NCBI GenBank assembly: GCA_005881025.1
Contig: VBFO01000001.1
Location: 1 to 45,089 of the forward strand
DNA: 45,089 bases
Reading direction: 5' to 3'
Origin: Chloroflexota bacterium
Lineage (GTDB): Bacteria > Chloroflexota > Dormibacteria > Dormibacterales > Dormibacteraceae
The notes beneath the pieces were generated by a model, which was not told where the DNA came from, did not search any database, and saw only the letters and a program-made list of their open reading frames with translations. Every line of letters begins with the position of its first letter. Position 1 is the stretch's first letter. Positions 16,173 to 25,961 of this stretch are shown one piece after another. A program made the position numbers and the translations under genes.

Positions 16173-17610
16173 CAGGCTTTCGGGGTGAGGGCCGGCGACG
16201 GCGGACCGGGAACGTGGTCGGACTTGAGCGGCAGCTCGAACTGCATCTTGTCCATCTCCAGCTGCTGCGGCACTGGGACCGGGTATGAGCCGTCGAAGCA
16301 CGCACGGCAGAACTCCTGAGCGGTGCCGCGACCTATCGCTCGCATGAGGCCCGGTATCGAAAGGTACTCGAGGCTGTCGGCTCCGATGTGCTTGCGGATC
16401 TCCTCCACCGTGCGGCCGAATGCGATCAGCTCCTTGGTCGATCCGATGTCGACACCCATGAAGCACGGGAACCTCATCGGCGGGCTGGAGATGCGCATGT
16501 GGATCTCCTTGGCCCCCGCGGTACGAAGCCGGTCGATGATGCGCCTCGACGTGGTGCCGCGCACTATCGAGTCGTCCACCGCCACCAGCCGCTTTCCTCT
16601 TATGGATCGAGGCAGCGGGTTCAGCTTCAGCATCACGCCTGACTCACGCAACGATTGATCCGGCTGGATGAAGGTGCGGTTGATGTAGCGGCTCTTCATC
16701 AGCGCTTCGCGGAAGGGGATGCCCGAAGCCTCCGCGTAGCCGATCGCCGCCGGGGTCCCCGAGTCGGGGAACGGGATCACCATGTCAGCCTCGACTGGCG
16801 CCTCCCTGGCCAGCTCATTGCCCATCCGGATCCGCGCCTCCTCGAGCTCGCAGTTTTTGAGGATGGAGTCGGGCCGGGCGAAGTAGATGAACTCGAACAC
16901 GCACATCGCGTGCTTGTTTGACGTCTGGAAGGTGACGCTGTGCACTCCATGCTGGTCCATGACCACCATCTCGCCCGGCTGCACCTCGCGCACGAAGGTC
17001 GCGTTCACGGTGTCGAGGGCGCAGGTCTCGGACGCCACCACGTGTGCCGGCTGTCCAGCAAGCGGTATGAACCCGATGCACAACGGACGGAATCCGTAAG
17101 GGTCGCGCAGGGCGATCAGCTGGTTGGGTGTGATGACACCACACGAGTAGGCGCCGACCACTCGCGCGAACGAGCGGCGGATCACCTCTTCCCAGGTGCG
17201 GCCGTGCGTGTGCTCGATGAGACGCGCCATCACCTCCGTGTCAAGAGACGTCTCGAGCGGCGCAGAGCCTCGGCGTTCAGAAGGTTTCCGTTGTGAGCAA
17301 TGGCACCGGGGCCAAGCTGCGGGTGATTGAAAGGCAGGGGATGTGCGTTTTCGGCGCGGCTTGCGCCGGTCGTCGAGTAGCGGGTGTGTCCAAGCGCCAG
17401 CAGCGTGCCCTCGCCCAGGTCGTGCACCGTCGCCGGTGAGAAGACCTGTGCGACCAGACCCATGCCGCGGTGCACGCGCACTGTCTCGCCATTGGAGACC
17501 GCGATGCCGGCCGACTCCTGGCCGCGGTGCTGGAGAGCGAACAGCCCGAAGTAAGTCAGGTTGGCCACATCCACTCCGGCAGCGGCGCAAATGCCAAAGA
17601 CTCCGCACAT
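16172..17610 (-). pseudogene. purF: Amidophosphoribosyltransferase, interrupted by a frameshift
   Basis: PurF makes phosphoribosylamine, the first committed purine step. The N-terminal glutaminase starts MCGVFGI (Cys2 is the nucleophile) at 17610 and runs through GLFALQHRGQESAGI, HTRYSTTGAS and AHNGNLLNAEALRR. It then hits a stop at 17230. The rest, LETSLDTEVMARLIEH through the PRPP motif LVAVDDSIVRGTTSR and RACFDGSYPVP, continues in another frame to 16172. Between Leu of NAEAL and Asp of DTEV only 20 nt remain where homologues such as B. subtilis PurF have about 45. So about 25 nt appear lost, which shifts the frame, at 17243-17262 beside the palindrome GAGACGTCTC. Everything else is conserved, so the lesion is recent or an assembly error. 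Confidence 0.85.
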
Positions 17611-17613
17611 CGG

Positions 17614-19803
17614 CTAGGCGAGACCTCCTTCCCATGCCTGACGAAGGTCCGAAAGCGGGACGCGCAGCTGGCCCTCGAGCTCGAGGACGTCCCCGCCGGC
17701 CAGTCCGAGAAGCGCGATCTCGACGTGATGCCGGCGCGCCAGCGACTGCAGCTCGGGCATGGCCCGCGATGGCGCACTGACTATGAAGCGGCTTGGAGAC
17801 TCGCCGAAGAACGCCGCATCCAGGCGAAGAGGAGGCTCCGGCTCGAGTGCCGGGCCACGCATCCCGAAACCCGCGAGCAGGCAGGCCTCGGCGAGCGCGA
17901 CCAGCATGCCTCCGTCGGAGCAATCGTGGGCGCTGCGCAAGAGCCCTGCATGGGCGGCGGTCAGGATCAGCCGGCTCACGGCCCGCTCCCGAACCAGGTC
18001 CAGCGCGGGTGGCCGGCCCGCCACCTTTCCATGCACCACCTTGAGGTACTCGGTGCCGCCGAGGTCGTTGTGGCTCGAGCCGATCAGAAGCACGAAGTCG
18101 CACTCGTGACGGAATCCTGCGTGAAGGCGCTCGGCGTAGTCGTCGATCTGGCCGACCATGCCGACGACTGGCGTGGGATAGATGCCGGCTCCGCCCGAGG
18201 ACTCGTTGTAGAGGCTGACATTGCCGCTCACGATCGGGATCTCCAGCGCGCGGCAGGCCTGGGCCAGGCCGGCGACCGTCTCCTCCATCTGCCAGTACAC
18301 CTCTGGCCGGTCGGGATTGGCGAAGTTCAAGCAGTCGGTCACGGCCAGCGGCTGCGCCCCGGTCGCGATGATGTTGCGCGCAGCTTCCGCAACCGCCAGC
18401 TGAGCCCCGAGGTTAGGGTCGAGCTCGCAGTAGCGGGAGTTGCACGCGGTGGTGACAGCCAGACCAACGCGAGTGCCCTTGACGCGAAGCATCGCGGCGT
18501 CGCCACCTGGCTCGATCACTGTGGAGTCGCCGACCATGTGGTCGTAGCGGCGGATGACCGGCATCCTGCTGCACAGGTTCGGGCTGGCCAGCAGCTGAAG
18601 CAGCGTGGCACCCAGGTCCGCCGGCGGGGGCAGCGAGTCGATGACCAGGATCGGCGCCGGCTCGGGAGGGACACCGGTCAACCGCCTCAGAGGCGCGCCT
18701 TCGGTCAGCAGCTTGACCGGAAGTCGCGCGACCTCATCTTCGCCCTCCATCACGGTGACGGCGCCGTCGTCGGTCACCTCGCCGATCACCGCTGAGGTGA
18801 GGTCCCACTCCTCGAAGATCCGCTGCACCTCGCGCTCGCGGCCGCGGCGGACCACCACCAGCATCCGCTCCTGGGACTCCGACAGCATCACGTCATATGG
18901 GCTCATGCTGCGCTCGCGACGCGGCACTCGTAAGACGTCGATCCGCGCGCCCGCGCCCGCGACGCGGCCCGCGCACTCCGCGACCGATGACGTCAGCCCG
19001 GCCGCGCCAAGGTCCTGGATGGCGACCACCGCGTCGGTCCGGGTCAGATCCATGCAGGCCTCGAGGAGGCACTTCTCGAGAAACGGATTGCCGACCTGCA
19101 CCGCGGGTCGTCGCGAAGCGCTGTCCTCGTCGAGCTCCAATGATGCGAACGACGCGCCGTGGATTCCGTCCCGGCCGGTGTCGGCACCGACCAGCAGCAG
19201 CCTGTTGCCGGCTCCCTCCGCCCGCGCGCGCATCAGCTGGTCGGCCCGCACCAGGCCCACGCACATCGCGTTCACCAGTGGGTTGTTGGCGTAACAGTCC
19301 TCGAAGTAGCCCTCGCCCGCCACAGTCGGCACACCGATGCAGTTTCCGTACCCGCCGATCCCGGCCACGACTCCCTCGAAGTGACGCCGCGAAGCAGGCA
19401 GCGGCCCAAAACGCAACGAGTCCAGCAGCGCGATCGGACGAGCGCCCATGGCGATGACATCGCGCAGGATGCCTCCGACTCCTGTCGCCGCGCCCTGGTA
19501 AGGCTCGATCGCGGACGGGTGGTTATGGGACTCGATCTTGAAGACGGCAGCCCAACCTCCCCCGATGCTGACCGCGCCGGCGTTCTCGCCCGGGCCCTGA
19601 AGCACGGCCGGGCCCGTGGACGGCAGCTTGCGCAGCAGCTCCTTCGAGGTCTTGTAGGAGCAGTGCTCAGACCACAGCACGCCGAGCATCCCGAGCTCGA
19701 CGTCGTTGGGCGGTCGCTTGAGTGCCTGGACGATGACGCGGTACTCGTCCGGCGTGAGCGCGACCTCGCGCAGGCGCCGTTCGTCGATCTGTTTGAGGCT
19801 CAA
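17614..19803 (-). CDS. purL: Phosphoribosylformylglycinamidine synthase subunit PurL (small-type)
   Basis: PurL is the ATP-dependent synthetase subunit that converts FGAR to FGAM, working with PurQ and PurS. The 729-residue length is that of the Gram-positive small PurL. Seen are [44 protein letters not shown]-like [23 protein letters not shown], and a C-terminal half with [14 protein letters not shown]-type and [16 protein letters not shown] motifs. The TTG start overlaps the purQ stop (TTGA). Its stop is three bases before the purF ATG, and its last codons supply GAAGGAGG as a ribosome-binding site for purF. Confidence 0.96.
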   Translation of the reverse strand: MSLKQIDERRLREVALTPDEYRVIVQALKRPPNDVELGMLGVLWSEHCSYKTSKELLRKLPSTGPAVLQGPGENAGAVSIGGGWAAVFKIESHNHPSAIEPYQGAATGVGGILRDVIAMGARPIALLDSLRFGPLPASRRHFEGVVAGIGGYGNCIGVPTVAGEGYFEDCYANNPLVNAMCVGLVRADQLMRARAEGAGNRLLLVGADTGRDGIHGASFASLELDEDSASRRPAVQVGNPFLEKCLLEACMDLTRTDAVVAIQDLGAAGLTSSVAECAGRVAGAGARIDVLRVPRRERSMSPYDVMLSESQERMLVVVRRGREREVQRIFEEWDLTSAVIGEVTDDGAVTVMEGEDEVARLPVKLLTEGAPLRRLTGVPPEPAPILVIDSLPPPADLGATLLQLLASPNLCSRMPVIRRYDHMVGDSTVIEPGGDAAMLRVKGTRVGLAVTTACNSRYCELDPNLGAQLAVAEAARNIIATGAQPLAVTDCLNFANPDRPEVYWQMEETVAGLAQACRALEIPIVSGNVSLYNESSGGAGIYPTPVVGMVGQIDDYAERLHAGFRHECDFVLLIGSSHNDLGGTEYLKVVHGKVAGRPPALDLVRERAVSRLILTAAHAGLLRSAHDCSDGGMLVALAEACLLAGFGMRGPALEPEPPLRLDAAFFGESPSRFIVSAPSRAMPELQSLARRHHVEIALLGLAGGDVLELEGQLRVPLSDLRQAWEGGLA

Positions 19804-20504
19804 ACCGTCAGCACCTCGACTGCGCTGTGCATGACCGAGCGAAAGAGCTTCAGGCCGTCCGTTCCACCCAGCTCAGGCTCTGCGCAGCGCTCGGGGTGAG
19901 GCATCATCCCGAGCACGTTGCCGCGCTCGTTCACGATGCCGGCGATGCTGTGCAGGGAGCCGTTCGGGTTGGCGTTCGGCCGCACCCGGCCCTCGACATC
20001 GCTGTAGCGGAAGACGACCTGGCCGTTCTGCTCCAGACGCGACAGTGTCGCAGGGTCTGCGAAGTAGCTGCCTTCGCCATGCGAGATCGGGATCCGCAGC
20101 ACCTCGCGCTCCTCGCATCCCGAGGTGAACGGCAGGTCGGCGCGCTCGACGACGAGGTGCGTCCACTCGCAGCGGAACTCGAGTGATGAGTTACGGATGA
20201 GCGCACCCGGCAGAAGGTCCGCCTCGCAAAGGATCTGAAAGCCGTTGCAGATGCCCCAGACCAGGCCGCCCTGGTCGGCAAACTCGATGACCTTCTCCAT
20301 CACCGGAGCAAACCGCGCGATCGCGCCGGTGCGGAGATAGTCGCCGTAAGCAAAACCGCCGGGCAGGATGACGCAGTCGCAGCCCTTCAGATCCGCGTCC
20401 TTGTGCCACAGGTATCTCAGTTCTGCTCCCAGCACCTGGTCGATGACCCAGCCGCAGTCGCGGTCTGACCACGTTCCCGGAAAAACAACCACGCCGAACC
20501 TCAC
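19800..20504 (-). CDS. purQ: Phosphoribosylformylglycinamidine synthase, glutaminase subunit
   Basis: PurQ releases ammonia from glutamine for PurL. The 234-residue protein begins (M)[15 protein letters not shown] at the GTG at 20504, overlapping the purS stop as GTGA. The class I triad is visible: Cys in [12 protein letters not shown], and His/Glu in [29 protein letters not shown] and [10 protein letters not shown] are also typical. An in-frame extension upstream is only read-through of purS. The order purS-purQ-purL matches the three-subunit Gram-positive complex. Confidence 0.96.
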   Translation of the reverse strand: MRFGVVVFPGTWSDRDCGWVIDQVLGAELRYLWHKDADLKGCDCVILPGGFAYGDYLRTGAIARFAPVMEKVIEFADQGGLVWGICNGFQILCEADLLPGALIRNSSLEFRCEWTHLVVERADLPFTSGCEEREVLRIPISHGEGSYFADPATLSRLEQNGQVVFRYSDVEGRVRPNANPNGSLHSIAGIVNERGNVLGMMPHPERCAEPELGGTDGLKLFRSVMHSAVEVLTV

Positions 20505-20770
20505 TTCGAGGATCTCCCGTCGGTGTCGACGTCGAAGCTGTAGTCCTCGATCACGTGATTGGCGAGCAGCTGCCGGCACATCGCCTCGACGCGTTCGCGG
20601 GCCTCCTTCTCGTTTCTGACGTCGAGCCTGACCTCGATGTACTTCCCCACGCGGACGTCCGTGACCTCACCAAAGCCCAGCGTGGCCAGGCCCTGCCGAA
20701 CGGTGATGCCCTGGGGGTCGTTCACCGCGGGCTTCGGTGTGACGATCACGCGCGCCACGATCGCTGTCAA
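20501..20770 (-). CDS. purS: Phosphoribosylformylglycinamidine synthase subunit PurS
   Basis: PurS is the small structural subunit that bridges PurQ and PurL so that ammonia can be channelled. The protein is 89 residues, the usual size, with the motifs [33 protein letters not shown] and the C-terminal [14 protein letters not shown]. Its TTG start overlaps the purC stop (TTGA) and its stop overlaps the purQ start (GTGA). Confidence 0.95.
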   Translation of the reverse strand: MTAIVARVIVTPKPAVNDPQGITVRQGLATLGFGEVTDVRVGKYIEVRLDVRNEKEARERVEAMCRQLLANHVIEDYSFDVDTDGRSSK

Positions 20771-21687
20771 CGTTCGTTCCTCGGTTTTTTCGGAAACAGA
20801 GGCTTGCCCACCAAGCGCTGATACGCAGTGAGGTAGCGCTCGCGCGTCTGCGCCACGATCTCACTCGGGAGGGTGGGTGGCTCGGACTCCTTGTCCCAGC
20901 CCGAGCGTGTCAGCCAGTCGCGCACGAACTGCTTGTCGTAAGACTCGGGCGACGTTCCAATCTGATAGGTCGCTGCGTCCCAGAGCCGAGAGCTGTCGGG
21001 AGTCAGCGCCTCGTCGATGAGGATGAGGTCATCGTCGATGAGGCCGAACTCGAACTTCGTATCGGCGAGGATGAGGCCCCTTCGTTCGGCGTGCTCAGAG
21101 GCGAACTTGTAGAGCTCCAGGCTCGCGTCGCGCAGCCTGGTCGCCAGCTCTTCCCCGATGTCCTTCTTCATGGAGTCGAACGAGATGTTCTCGTCGTGGC
21201 CGGTCTCGGCTTTGGTGGCGGGCGAGAAGATCGGGTAGGCGAGCTTCTCGCTCTGCCGCAATCCCGGTGGCATCGACTCGCCTGCCAGCGTGTGCGACTG
21301 CTCGTACTCCTTCCAGGCACTGCCCGCGAGGTAGCCGCGAACCACGCATTCGAAGTCGATTCGCTTCGCCTTCCGGACGATCATGAACCTCCCCGACAGC
21401 TGATCCCTCTGGTCGCGGATCGACGCGGGCAGGTCCGGGATCATTCCCGAGACGAGATGGTTCTCCTGGAACGTGTGCGTCAGCGAGAACCAGAAGATCG
21501 ACAGCTGCGTGAGCACCTTCCCGCGGTCGGGAATTCCGTTCGGCAGGACGTGGTCGAAGGCGGAGATCCGGTCCGTTGCGACCATCAGCAGCCGGTCATC
21601 CGGCAGCTCGTACGTATCACGCACCTTGCCGCGGGCGAAGAGCTTGAGCGGCAGCTCGGTCTCGGTGATTGGAGGACCCGCGATCAA
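20767..21687 (-). CDS. purC: SAICAR synthetase
   Basis: PurC ligates aspartate to CAIR using ATP, giving SAICAR. The protein is 306 residues, the long form found in many bacteria and related to the yeast Ade1 layout. Motifs are LFARGKVRDTYEL, MVATDRISAFDHVLPNGIP, SIFWF, ECVVRGYLAGSAWKEY, ENISFDSM, and the C-terminal ILADTKFEFGL...LIDEALTPDSSR, with the conserved Asp residues for Mg-ATP. The TTG start overlaps the purB stop (TTGA). A longer upstream frame is a shadow of purB. Confidence 0.96.
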   Translation of the reverse strand: MIAGPPITETELPLKLFARGKVRDTYELPDDRLLMVATDRISAFDHVLPNGIPDRGKVLTQLSIFWFSLTHTFQENHLVSGMIPDLPASIRDQRDQLSGRFMIVRKAKRIDFECVVRGYLAGSAWKEYEQSHTLAGESMPPGLRQSEKLAYPIFSPATKAETGHDENISFDSMKKDIGEELATRLRDASLELYKFASEHAERRGLILADTKFEFGLIDDDLILIDEALTPDSSRLWDAATYQIGTSPESYDKQFVRDWLTRSGWDKESEPPTLPSEIVAQTRERYLTAYQRLVGKPLFPKKPRNER

Positions 21688-22991
21688 GTCGTTTTGACTC
21701 CGAGGCCCAGCCTTTCGAATGCAAGATCCGTGTGCTCGAGACCGGCCCACGGATCGAAGACCTGCTCGAGCCGATCCCCGATGCGCGATCGCACCGCTGC
21801 GTCCTTTTCGACCAGAAGTCGAAACCCGGGTCCGCCCTCCTCGAGCGCCTCCATCGCCGCCCTCTGCACGATCGCGTAAGCATCCTCGCGCGGCATGCCC
21901 GCCTCCACCAGCGCGGTCAGCAGCCGGCCCGAGAATGCAACGCCGCCGGCGAACTGCAGGTTGCGCAGCATCCGCTCGGGCCTCACCTCGAGCCCCTTCA
22001 GCACCTTGGCCATCTCGATCGCCATGAAGTCGACGGCTGCGCATGCGTCCGGGAAAACGATCCGCTCCGCGGACGAATGGCTGATGTCGCGCTCATGCCA
22101 CAGGGCTGTGTTCTCGAGCGCGGTCACCAGGTGGCCGCGCACCACCCTGGCCATGCCGCAGACGCGCTCGGTCAAGACGGGGTTGCGCTTGTGGGGCATG
22201 GCCGAGCTGCCTTTTTGCTTCTCACCGAAGGGCTCGAACGCCTCGGCGACCTCGCTGCGCTGCAGGTGCCGAATCTCGGTCGCGATCCGCTCGAGCGCGC
22301 CGGCGACCGAGGCGAGGGCCGACATGAACGAGGCGTGTACATCGCGTGCGATCACCTGTGTGGACACCGCGTCCGGCCGCAATCCCAGCGCAGTGCAGAC
22401 GTGCTCCTCCACGCGAGGGTCCACCGTCGCGTGCGTTCCGACCGCTCCGCTGACTCGCCCGACCGCGACCTCTTCAGTCGCTCGCTCGAGGCGACTCCTC
22501 ACACGGTCGAGCTCGGCGACCCAACCTGCGACCTTGAACCCGAATGTGGTCGGCTCTGCGACCACCCCATGAGTCCGGCCCGCCATCAACGTCCTGCGGT
22601 GCTGCACGGCGACGTCGGCGGCGGCTTCACGGACTGAGGCGAGGTCGGCGCCGATGATCCGCGCCGACTCAACGAGCTGCACTGCCATCGCGGTGTCGTT
22701 GAGGTCCTGGCTCGTCATTCCGAGATGGACGTAGCGAGCCTCCGGCTGGCCGATGGAGGCATTGACGTCGGTCAGAAACGCGATCACGTCGTGTCCGACC
22801 TGGCCTTCGATCTCGGCGATGCGCTGTGGATCGAAGGTCGCCTTGCGGATCTTGGGCAGCGCGGACGCCGGGATACGCCCCAGCTCGGCCCAGGCCTCAC
22901 ACGCCAGGACTTCGATGCGCAGCCAGAGCTCGAAGCGGTGCTGGTCCGACCAGATCGCCTGGATCGCAGGCGGACAGTAGCGCTCGATCAA
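21684..22991 (-). CDS. purB: Adenylosuccinate lyase
   Basis: PurB acts twice: it removes fumarate from SAICAR, and from adenylosuccinate on the way to AMP. The protein is 435 residues, starting (M)IERYCPPAIQAIWSDQHRF, close to the normal beginning. Diagnostic parts are VHLGMTSQDLNDTA, MAGRTHGVVAEPTTFG (catalytic His), and the fumarase/aspartase signature SSAMPHKRNPVLTE. The start is TTG at 22991. It is the first gene of the main purine operon, about 32 nt downstream of the TSS expected from the TATAAT at 23030-23035. No good ribosome-binding site is seen. Confidence 0.96.
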   Translation of the reverse strand: MIERYCPPAIQAIWSDQHRFELWLRIEVLACEAWAELGRIPASALPKIRKATFDPQRIAEIEGQVGHDVIAFLTDVNASIGQPEARYVHLGMTSQDLNDTAMAVQLVESARIIGADLASVREAAADVAVQHRRTLMAGRTHGVVAEPTTFGFKVAGWVAELDRVRSRLERATEEVAVGRVSGAVGTHATVDPRVEEHVCTALGLRPDAVSTQVIARDVHASFMSALASVAGALERIATEIRHLQRSEVAEAFEPFGEKQKGSSAMPHKRNPVLTERVCGMARVVRGHLVTALENTALWHERDISHSSAERIVFPDACAAVDFMAIEMAKVLKGLEVRPERMLRNLQFAGGVAFSGRLLTALVEAGMPREDAYAIVQRAAMEALEEGGPGFRLLVEKDAAVRSRIGDRLEQVFDPWAGLEHTDLAFERLGLGVKTT

Positions 22992-23029
22992 GAGGGGTCA
23001 ATCTTCCCAACGATCACGGGGACGTCGCG

Positions 23030-23035
23030 ATTATA
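23030..23035 (-). promoter_or_regulatory. Consensus -10 (TATAAT) of the purB-purH operon
   Basis: A perfect TATAAT on the minus strand, in the context CGGTTATAATC. The predicted transcription start near 23023 leaves a 5' leader of about 31 nt before the purB TTG. No -35 match is found at 16-18 bp. The second purine operon has a nearly identical core (CGGTATAATC at 35509-35518). Confidence 0.6.
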
Positions 23036-23134
23036 ACCGCCACCGGATCCCACAGATCTGGTGGCCGGGCCTGGCATGGCCACTAGATGCTGTAGGCCTC
23101 AGATCCGGACCGCAGCTAGGTAGGGCCAGGCCGG

Positions 23135-23140
23135 GATAAT
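23135..23140 (+). promoter_or_regulatory. Candidate -10 (GATAAT) for the sigma factor operon
   Basis: GATAAT lies 75 nt upstream of the sigma factor GTG, predicting a start near 23147 and a leader of about 68 nt. The leader would begin almost at once with a 13-codon open frame (ATG at 23151, stop ending at 23192). No recognisable ECF-type -35 was found, so autoregulation by this sigma is not evident. Confidence 0.35.
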
Positions 23141-23214
23141 CGCTTCGCGCATGTCTTTTCCTCGTAACCAGCTTCCAGGGCTTCCCGTTTGAACTCGCAC
23201 AAGCTGAACAGCCG

Positions 23215-23772
23215 GTGACCGACCCGACTCGCGACGAGGAGAAGAGGCTCGTCGAACACGCGAAGCGTGACCCACGAGAGTTCGGGGCGCTGTATGACCG
23301 GCATTTTCAGCAGATTTACAGATTCGTGTATTCAAGAGTGAGGGAACAGACAGCGGCCGAGGACGTGACCTCAGAGGTCTTCATGAAGGCCCTGAAGGCG
23401 ATGCCCCGATATCAGGACACGGGGCGTCCTTTTGCTGCCTGGCTGTACCAGATCGCGGTGAACGCAATCGCCGATCGCTACCGGACTCTTCGCCCGGCGC
23501 AACCCCTGGAGGACTTTCATGACCTCTCCGTGGCGGGCCCTGCGATCGAGGAGCAGGCCGCGCAGCGCGATGAGGTCCGCCGGATCTGGGCGATCGTCGA
23601 AGAGCTGCCCAGCCAGCAGCGGACTGCGCTGGTGCTGAAGTTCCAGGAGGACATGAAGATCGAGGACATCGCTCTCGCCATGGGCAAGACGCCAGGCGCG
23701 GTGAAGCTCCTCATCCACCGCGGAGTCAGCCGGCTTCGAGACGAGGCCGGCGTGCTGAGGCCACTGGATTGA
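23215..23772 (+). CDS. ECF-type RNA polymerase sigma factor
   Basis: A 185-residue sigma-70 family factor with only regions 2 and 4. Region 2 spans about residues 22-90 (FGALYDRHFQQIYRFVYSRV, EDVTSEVFMKALKAM, FAAWLYQIAVNAIADRYR). Region 4 spans about 120-175 (LPSQQRTALVLKF, MKIEDIALAMGKTPGAVK, LLIHRGVSRLRD). The start is GTG; no other ATG/GTG/TTG lies upstream in frame before a stop. The stop overlaps the TTG of the next gene (TTGA), a membrane protein with an anti-sigma-like cytoplasmic end, so the two probably form a sigma/anti-sigma pair sensing an envelope signal. The ECF subgroup cannot be assigned by eye. Confidence 0.93.
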   Translation: MTDPTRDEEKRLVEHAKRDPREFGALYDRHFQQIYRFVYSRVREQTAAEDVTSEVFMKALKAMPRYQDTGRPFAAWLYQIAVNAIADRYRTLRPAQPLEDFHDLSVAGPAIEEQAAQRDEVRRIWAIVEELPSQQRTALVLKFQEDMKIEDIALAMGKTPGAVKLLIHRGVSRLRDEAGVLRPLD

Positions 23773-25934
23773 GCGGGCGCTACGACCCCGAGCTCGAGGA
23801 CATGCTCCGCGACCCGGAGCTGCTGCGCCTCGCGGCCATGCTCAGCTCTGCGCACACGCCCGAGCCGCCGCTGGACGACGCGTTCAAGTCAGGCCTTCGA
23901 CGTGAGCTCATGCAGAAAGCATGGGGGGCGACCGAGCGTCGCGGCTCATGGTGGCGCCGGCTGGCCGCACCGCCGCGCGTGGCCTGGGTGGGCGCCGCCG
24001 CCCTGGTCGCGCTGATCGCGCTCGTGGTCGTGCAGACGCAGGGCACTGGCGGCAACGGCGAGGTCGTGGTCGGCAGCCCCCAGTCGGGTGGAACCGCGGT
24101 CCAGCTTCAGCAACCGATCCTGGTGTCGTTCAACCAGCCAATGGATCATCAGTCGACCGAGCAGGCGATTCAGATAGTTCCCGCCACATCGGTCGAATTC
24201 CGTTGGAGCGGCGATACGACCCTGTTCGTGCAGCCCACGAGTGGCAACCTCGCCCCCAACACGCAGTACCAGGTGACGATCGGACCCGGCGCGCTCACCA
24301 AGGGGGGCAAGCGGCTCACCTCGCCGAAAGAGTTCACCTTCGTCACGCAGCCGACGACTCCCTCGCCGGGTGGCGGTCCGTCGCCGACACCCAGCGGAGG
24401 ATCCGTCCTGACCGGTCAGCACCGACTGGCGGTTGCGCCAGGTGCCGACTACTCGCCGCAGTGGTCGGCCGACTCGACGACTCTTTACTTCGTCAACGCA
24501 GCGGGAGCGCTCCAATCCGTGCCGGTCGCCGGGGGCCAACCGCACACCCTGGTGCCCGACGGCGTCTCGAATCCTGCCCTCTCGTCAGGGGGCGACCGGA
24601 TCGCCTACATCCGCGCGGGCCGTCTTCAAGTGCTGAGCCTCAGTGGCGGTCAGACCATCAGCGTCGCCGGCGGCGACTCGGCAACGGCTCTGGTCTGGGT
24701 CAAGAACCGGCTGTTCTGGGCCGGCCCGAGCGGCGTTTTCGCGACGGGTCCCGGTGGTCCTGGCGGCGGTGTCGGCCCCGTCAAGCTGGCTTCCAGCCCT
24801 GATCCCTCAGGCTCCTTCGTCTCGATCGCGCCCGACGGGGCGCACGCTGCCTTCAGGAGCGGCGGCGCAATCCTGCTGGTGGACGTGGCCACTGGCGCCA
24901 CGACAAGACTCGGGCTGGCCGCGGGCAGCGGCAACTTCCAGGGCTGGTCGCCGGACGGGACGCGGATCATGCACGACGGCGTGATCGCCGACATGAACGG
25001 TCAGACCCTGGCGCGCCTGCCGGCCGGCGATCCTTCATGGTCGCTCTCGGGGCAGATCATCGTCGGTACCGACAGCTCCCTGATCGAGGTCAACTCCGAC
25101 GGCTCCGGCCGGCAGCAGCTGGCGACCGGCTCGGCCTTCAAGCAGCCGGCCTGGGCGCCGGACTCCTCCACCTTCGTGTTCGTGCGTGGCGGCTTCCTGT
25201 GGGTCGCCGGCGCACCTGGCGGATCTCAGCCGCAGCCGAGCGCGATCGACCAGGCCGCGGCGGTGGTGGCCGCCTTCATGCAGGCGCGGCTCGACGGGAA
25301 CATCGAGAAGGCAAGGTCATTCCTCGATGACAACGGCAAGGCCACCTACGCCGGGAGTGGCCCCGCGCTGATCCCGCGCGGCGACGCCGGTTTCAGGCGG
25401 TACTACATCCTGTCCAGTGAGGTCGACCCTACCTCGCCCAACACCGTGCGATTCGTCGTGCGCTTGATATTCGGACGCGGCGGGCCGATCGAGAGGACGC
25501 TGTCGGAGGAGACGCTGATCCTGAAGCGCGCGAGCGCCAACGATCCTTTCCTGATCGACAGGGTGATCGTCGGGCCCGTGCGTGACCTCGGCCGCGGGCC
25601 GGTGGTGGTGGCGGTCAGGATCACGCCGTCTCGGGTGGAGGTCACATTCGACAGCGACCTGCGGCCGGCCACGATCGCCGGCGTCGTGCTCCAGGACGGC
25701 CAGGGCTCGCCCGTTGGCGGCAGCGTGTCGTACTCGGACCGGACCGTCATCTTCAGCGGCCTGCAGCTTGCGGCGGGCGCTCCCTACCGGCTGGTCGTGC
25801 TGCCCACCGTGCAGGACGTCGGCAACCGCAACGTGATCTCCGAATATGATCTCGATCTGGTGGGGCCCGGCGCCGACACTCAGTCGCAGGTGATCATCGC
25901 GACCCCGAGCCCGAGCCCGAACGCCGGCGGCTGA
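23769..25934 (+). CDS. Membrane anti-sigma-like protein with Ig-like and beta-propeller regions
   Basis: The 721-residue protein is translationally coupled to the sigma factor. Residues 1-65 are cytoplasmic and helical (DPELEDMLRDPELLRLAAM), as in anti-sigma factors, but there is no HxxxCxxC zinc motif. A single helix spans about 71-88 (VAWVGAAALVALIALVVV). Outside the membrane come a Big_5-like Ig domain (about 105-195), a Pro/Ser/Gly linker (PTTPSPGGGPSPTPSGG), TolB-like propeller repeats (YSPQWSADSTTLYFVN, PAWAPDSSTFVFVRGG) to about residue 485, a helical domain (AAAVVAAFMQARLDGN) and a second Ig-like domain near the end. It probably senses a surface or ligand signal. The anti-sigma role is inferred from coupling and topology. 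Confidence 0.85.
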   Translation: MSGRYDPELEDMLRDPELLRLAAMLSSAHTPEPPLDDAFKSGLRRELMQKAWGATERRGSWWRRLAAPPRVAWVGAAALVALIALVVVQTQGTGGNGEVVVGSPQSGGTAVQLQQPILVSFNQPMDHQSTEQAIQIVPATSVEFRWSGDTTLFVQPTSGNLAPNTQYQVTIGPGALTKGGKRLTSPKEFTFVTQPTTPSPGGGPSPTPSGGSVLTGQHRLAVAPGADYSPQWSADSTTLYFVNAAGALQSVPVAGGQPHTLVPDGVSNPALSSGGDRIAYIRAGRLQVLSLSGGQTISVAGGDSATALVWVKNRLFWAGPSGVFATGPGGPGGGVGPVKLASSPDPSGSFVSIAPDGAHAAFRSGGAILLVDVATGATTRLGLAAGSGNFQGWSPDGTRIMHDGVIADMNGQTLARLPAGDPSWSLSGQIIVGTDSSLIEVNSDGSGRQQLATGSAFKQPAWAPDSSTFVFVRGGFLWVAGAPGGSQPQPSAIDQAAAVVAAFMQARLDGNIEKARSFLDDNGKATYAGSGPALIPRGDAGFRRYYILSSEVDPTSPNTVRFVVRLIFGRGGPIERTLSEETLILKRASANDPFLIDRVIVGPVRDLGRGPVVVAVRITPSRVEVTFDSDLRPATIAGVVLQDGQGSPVGGSVSYSDRTVIFSGLQLAAGAPYRLVVLPTVQDVGNRNVISEYDLDLVGPGADTQSQVIIATPSPSPNAGG

Positions 25935-25961
25935 GGCTTAACGGTCGCCTGAGATTTCCCA

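Noticed and set aside
17243-17262. Programmed ribosomal frameshift explaining purF
   Set aside because: There is no slippery heptamer, and about eight residues are also missing, so a simple frame change would not restore a normal protein.
16172-18103. A 643-codon minus-strand frame that could be read as one long PurF-containing protein
   Set aside because: Its first half is an out-of-frame shadow of the purL end and the PurF glutaminase. The true N-terminus (MCGVFGI) is in another frame from 17610.
22992-23214. A riboswitch in the 223-nt gap between purB and the sigma gene
   Set aside because: The predicted purB leader is only about 31 nt, too short for a purine riboswitch, and no conserved riboswitch core is visible on either strand.
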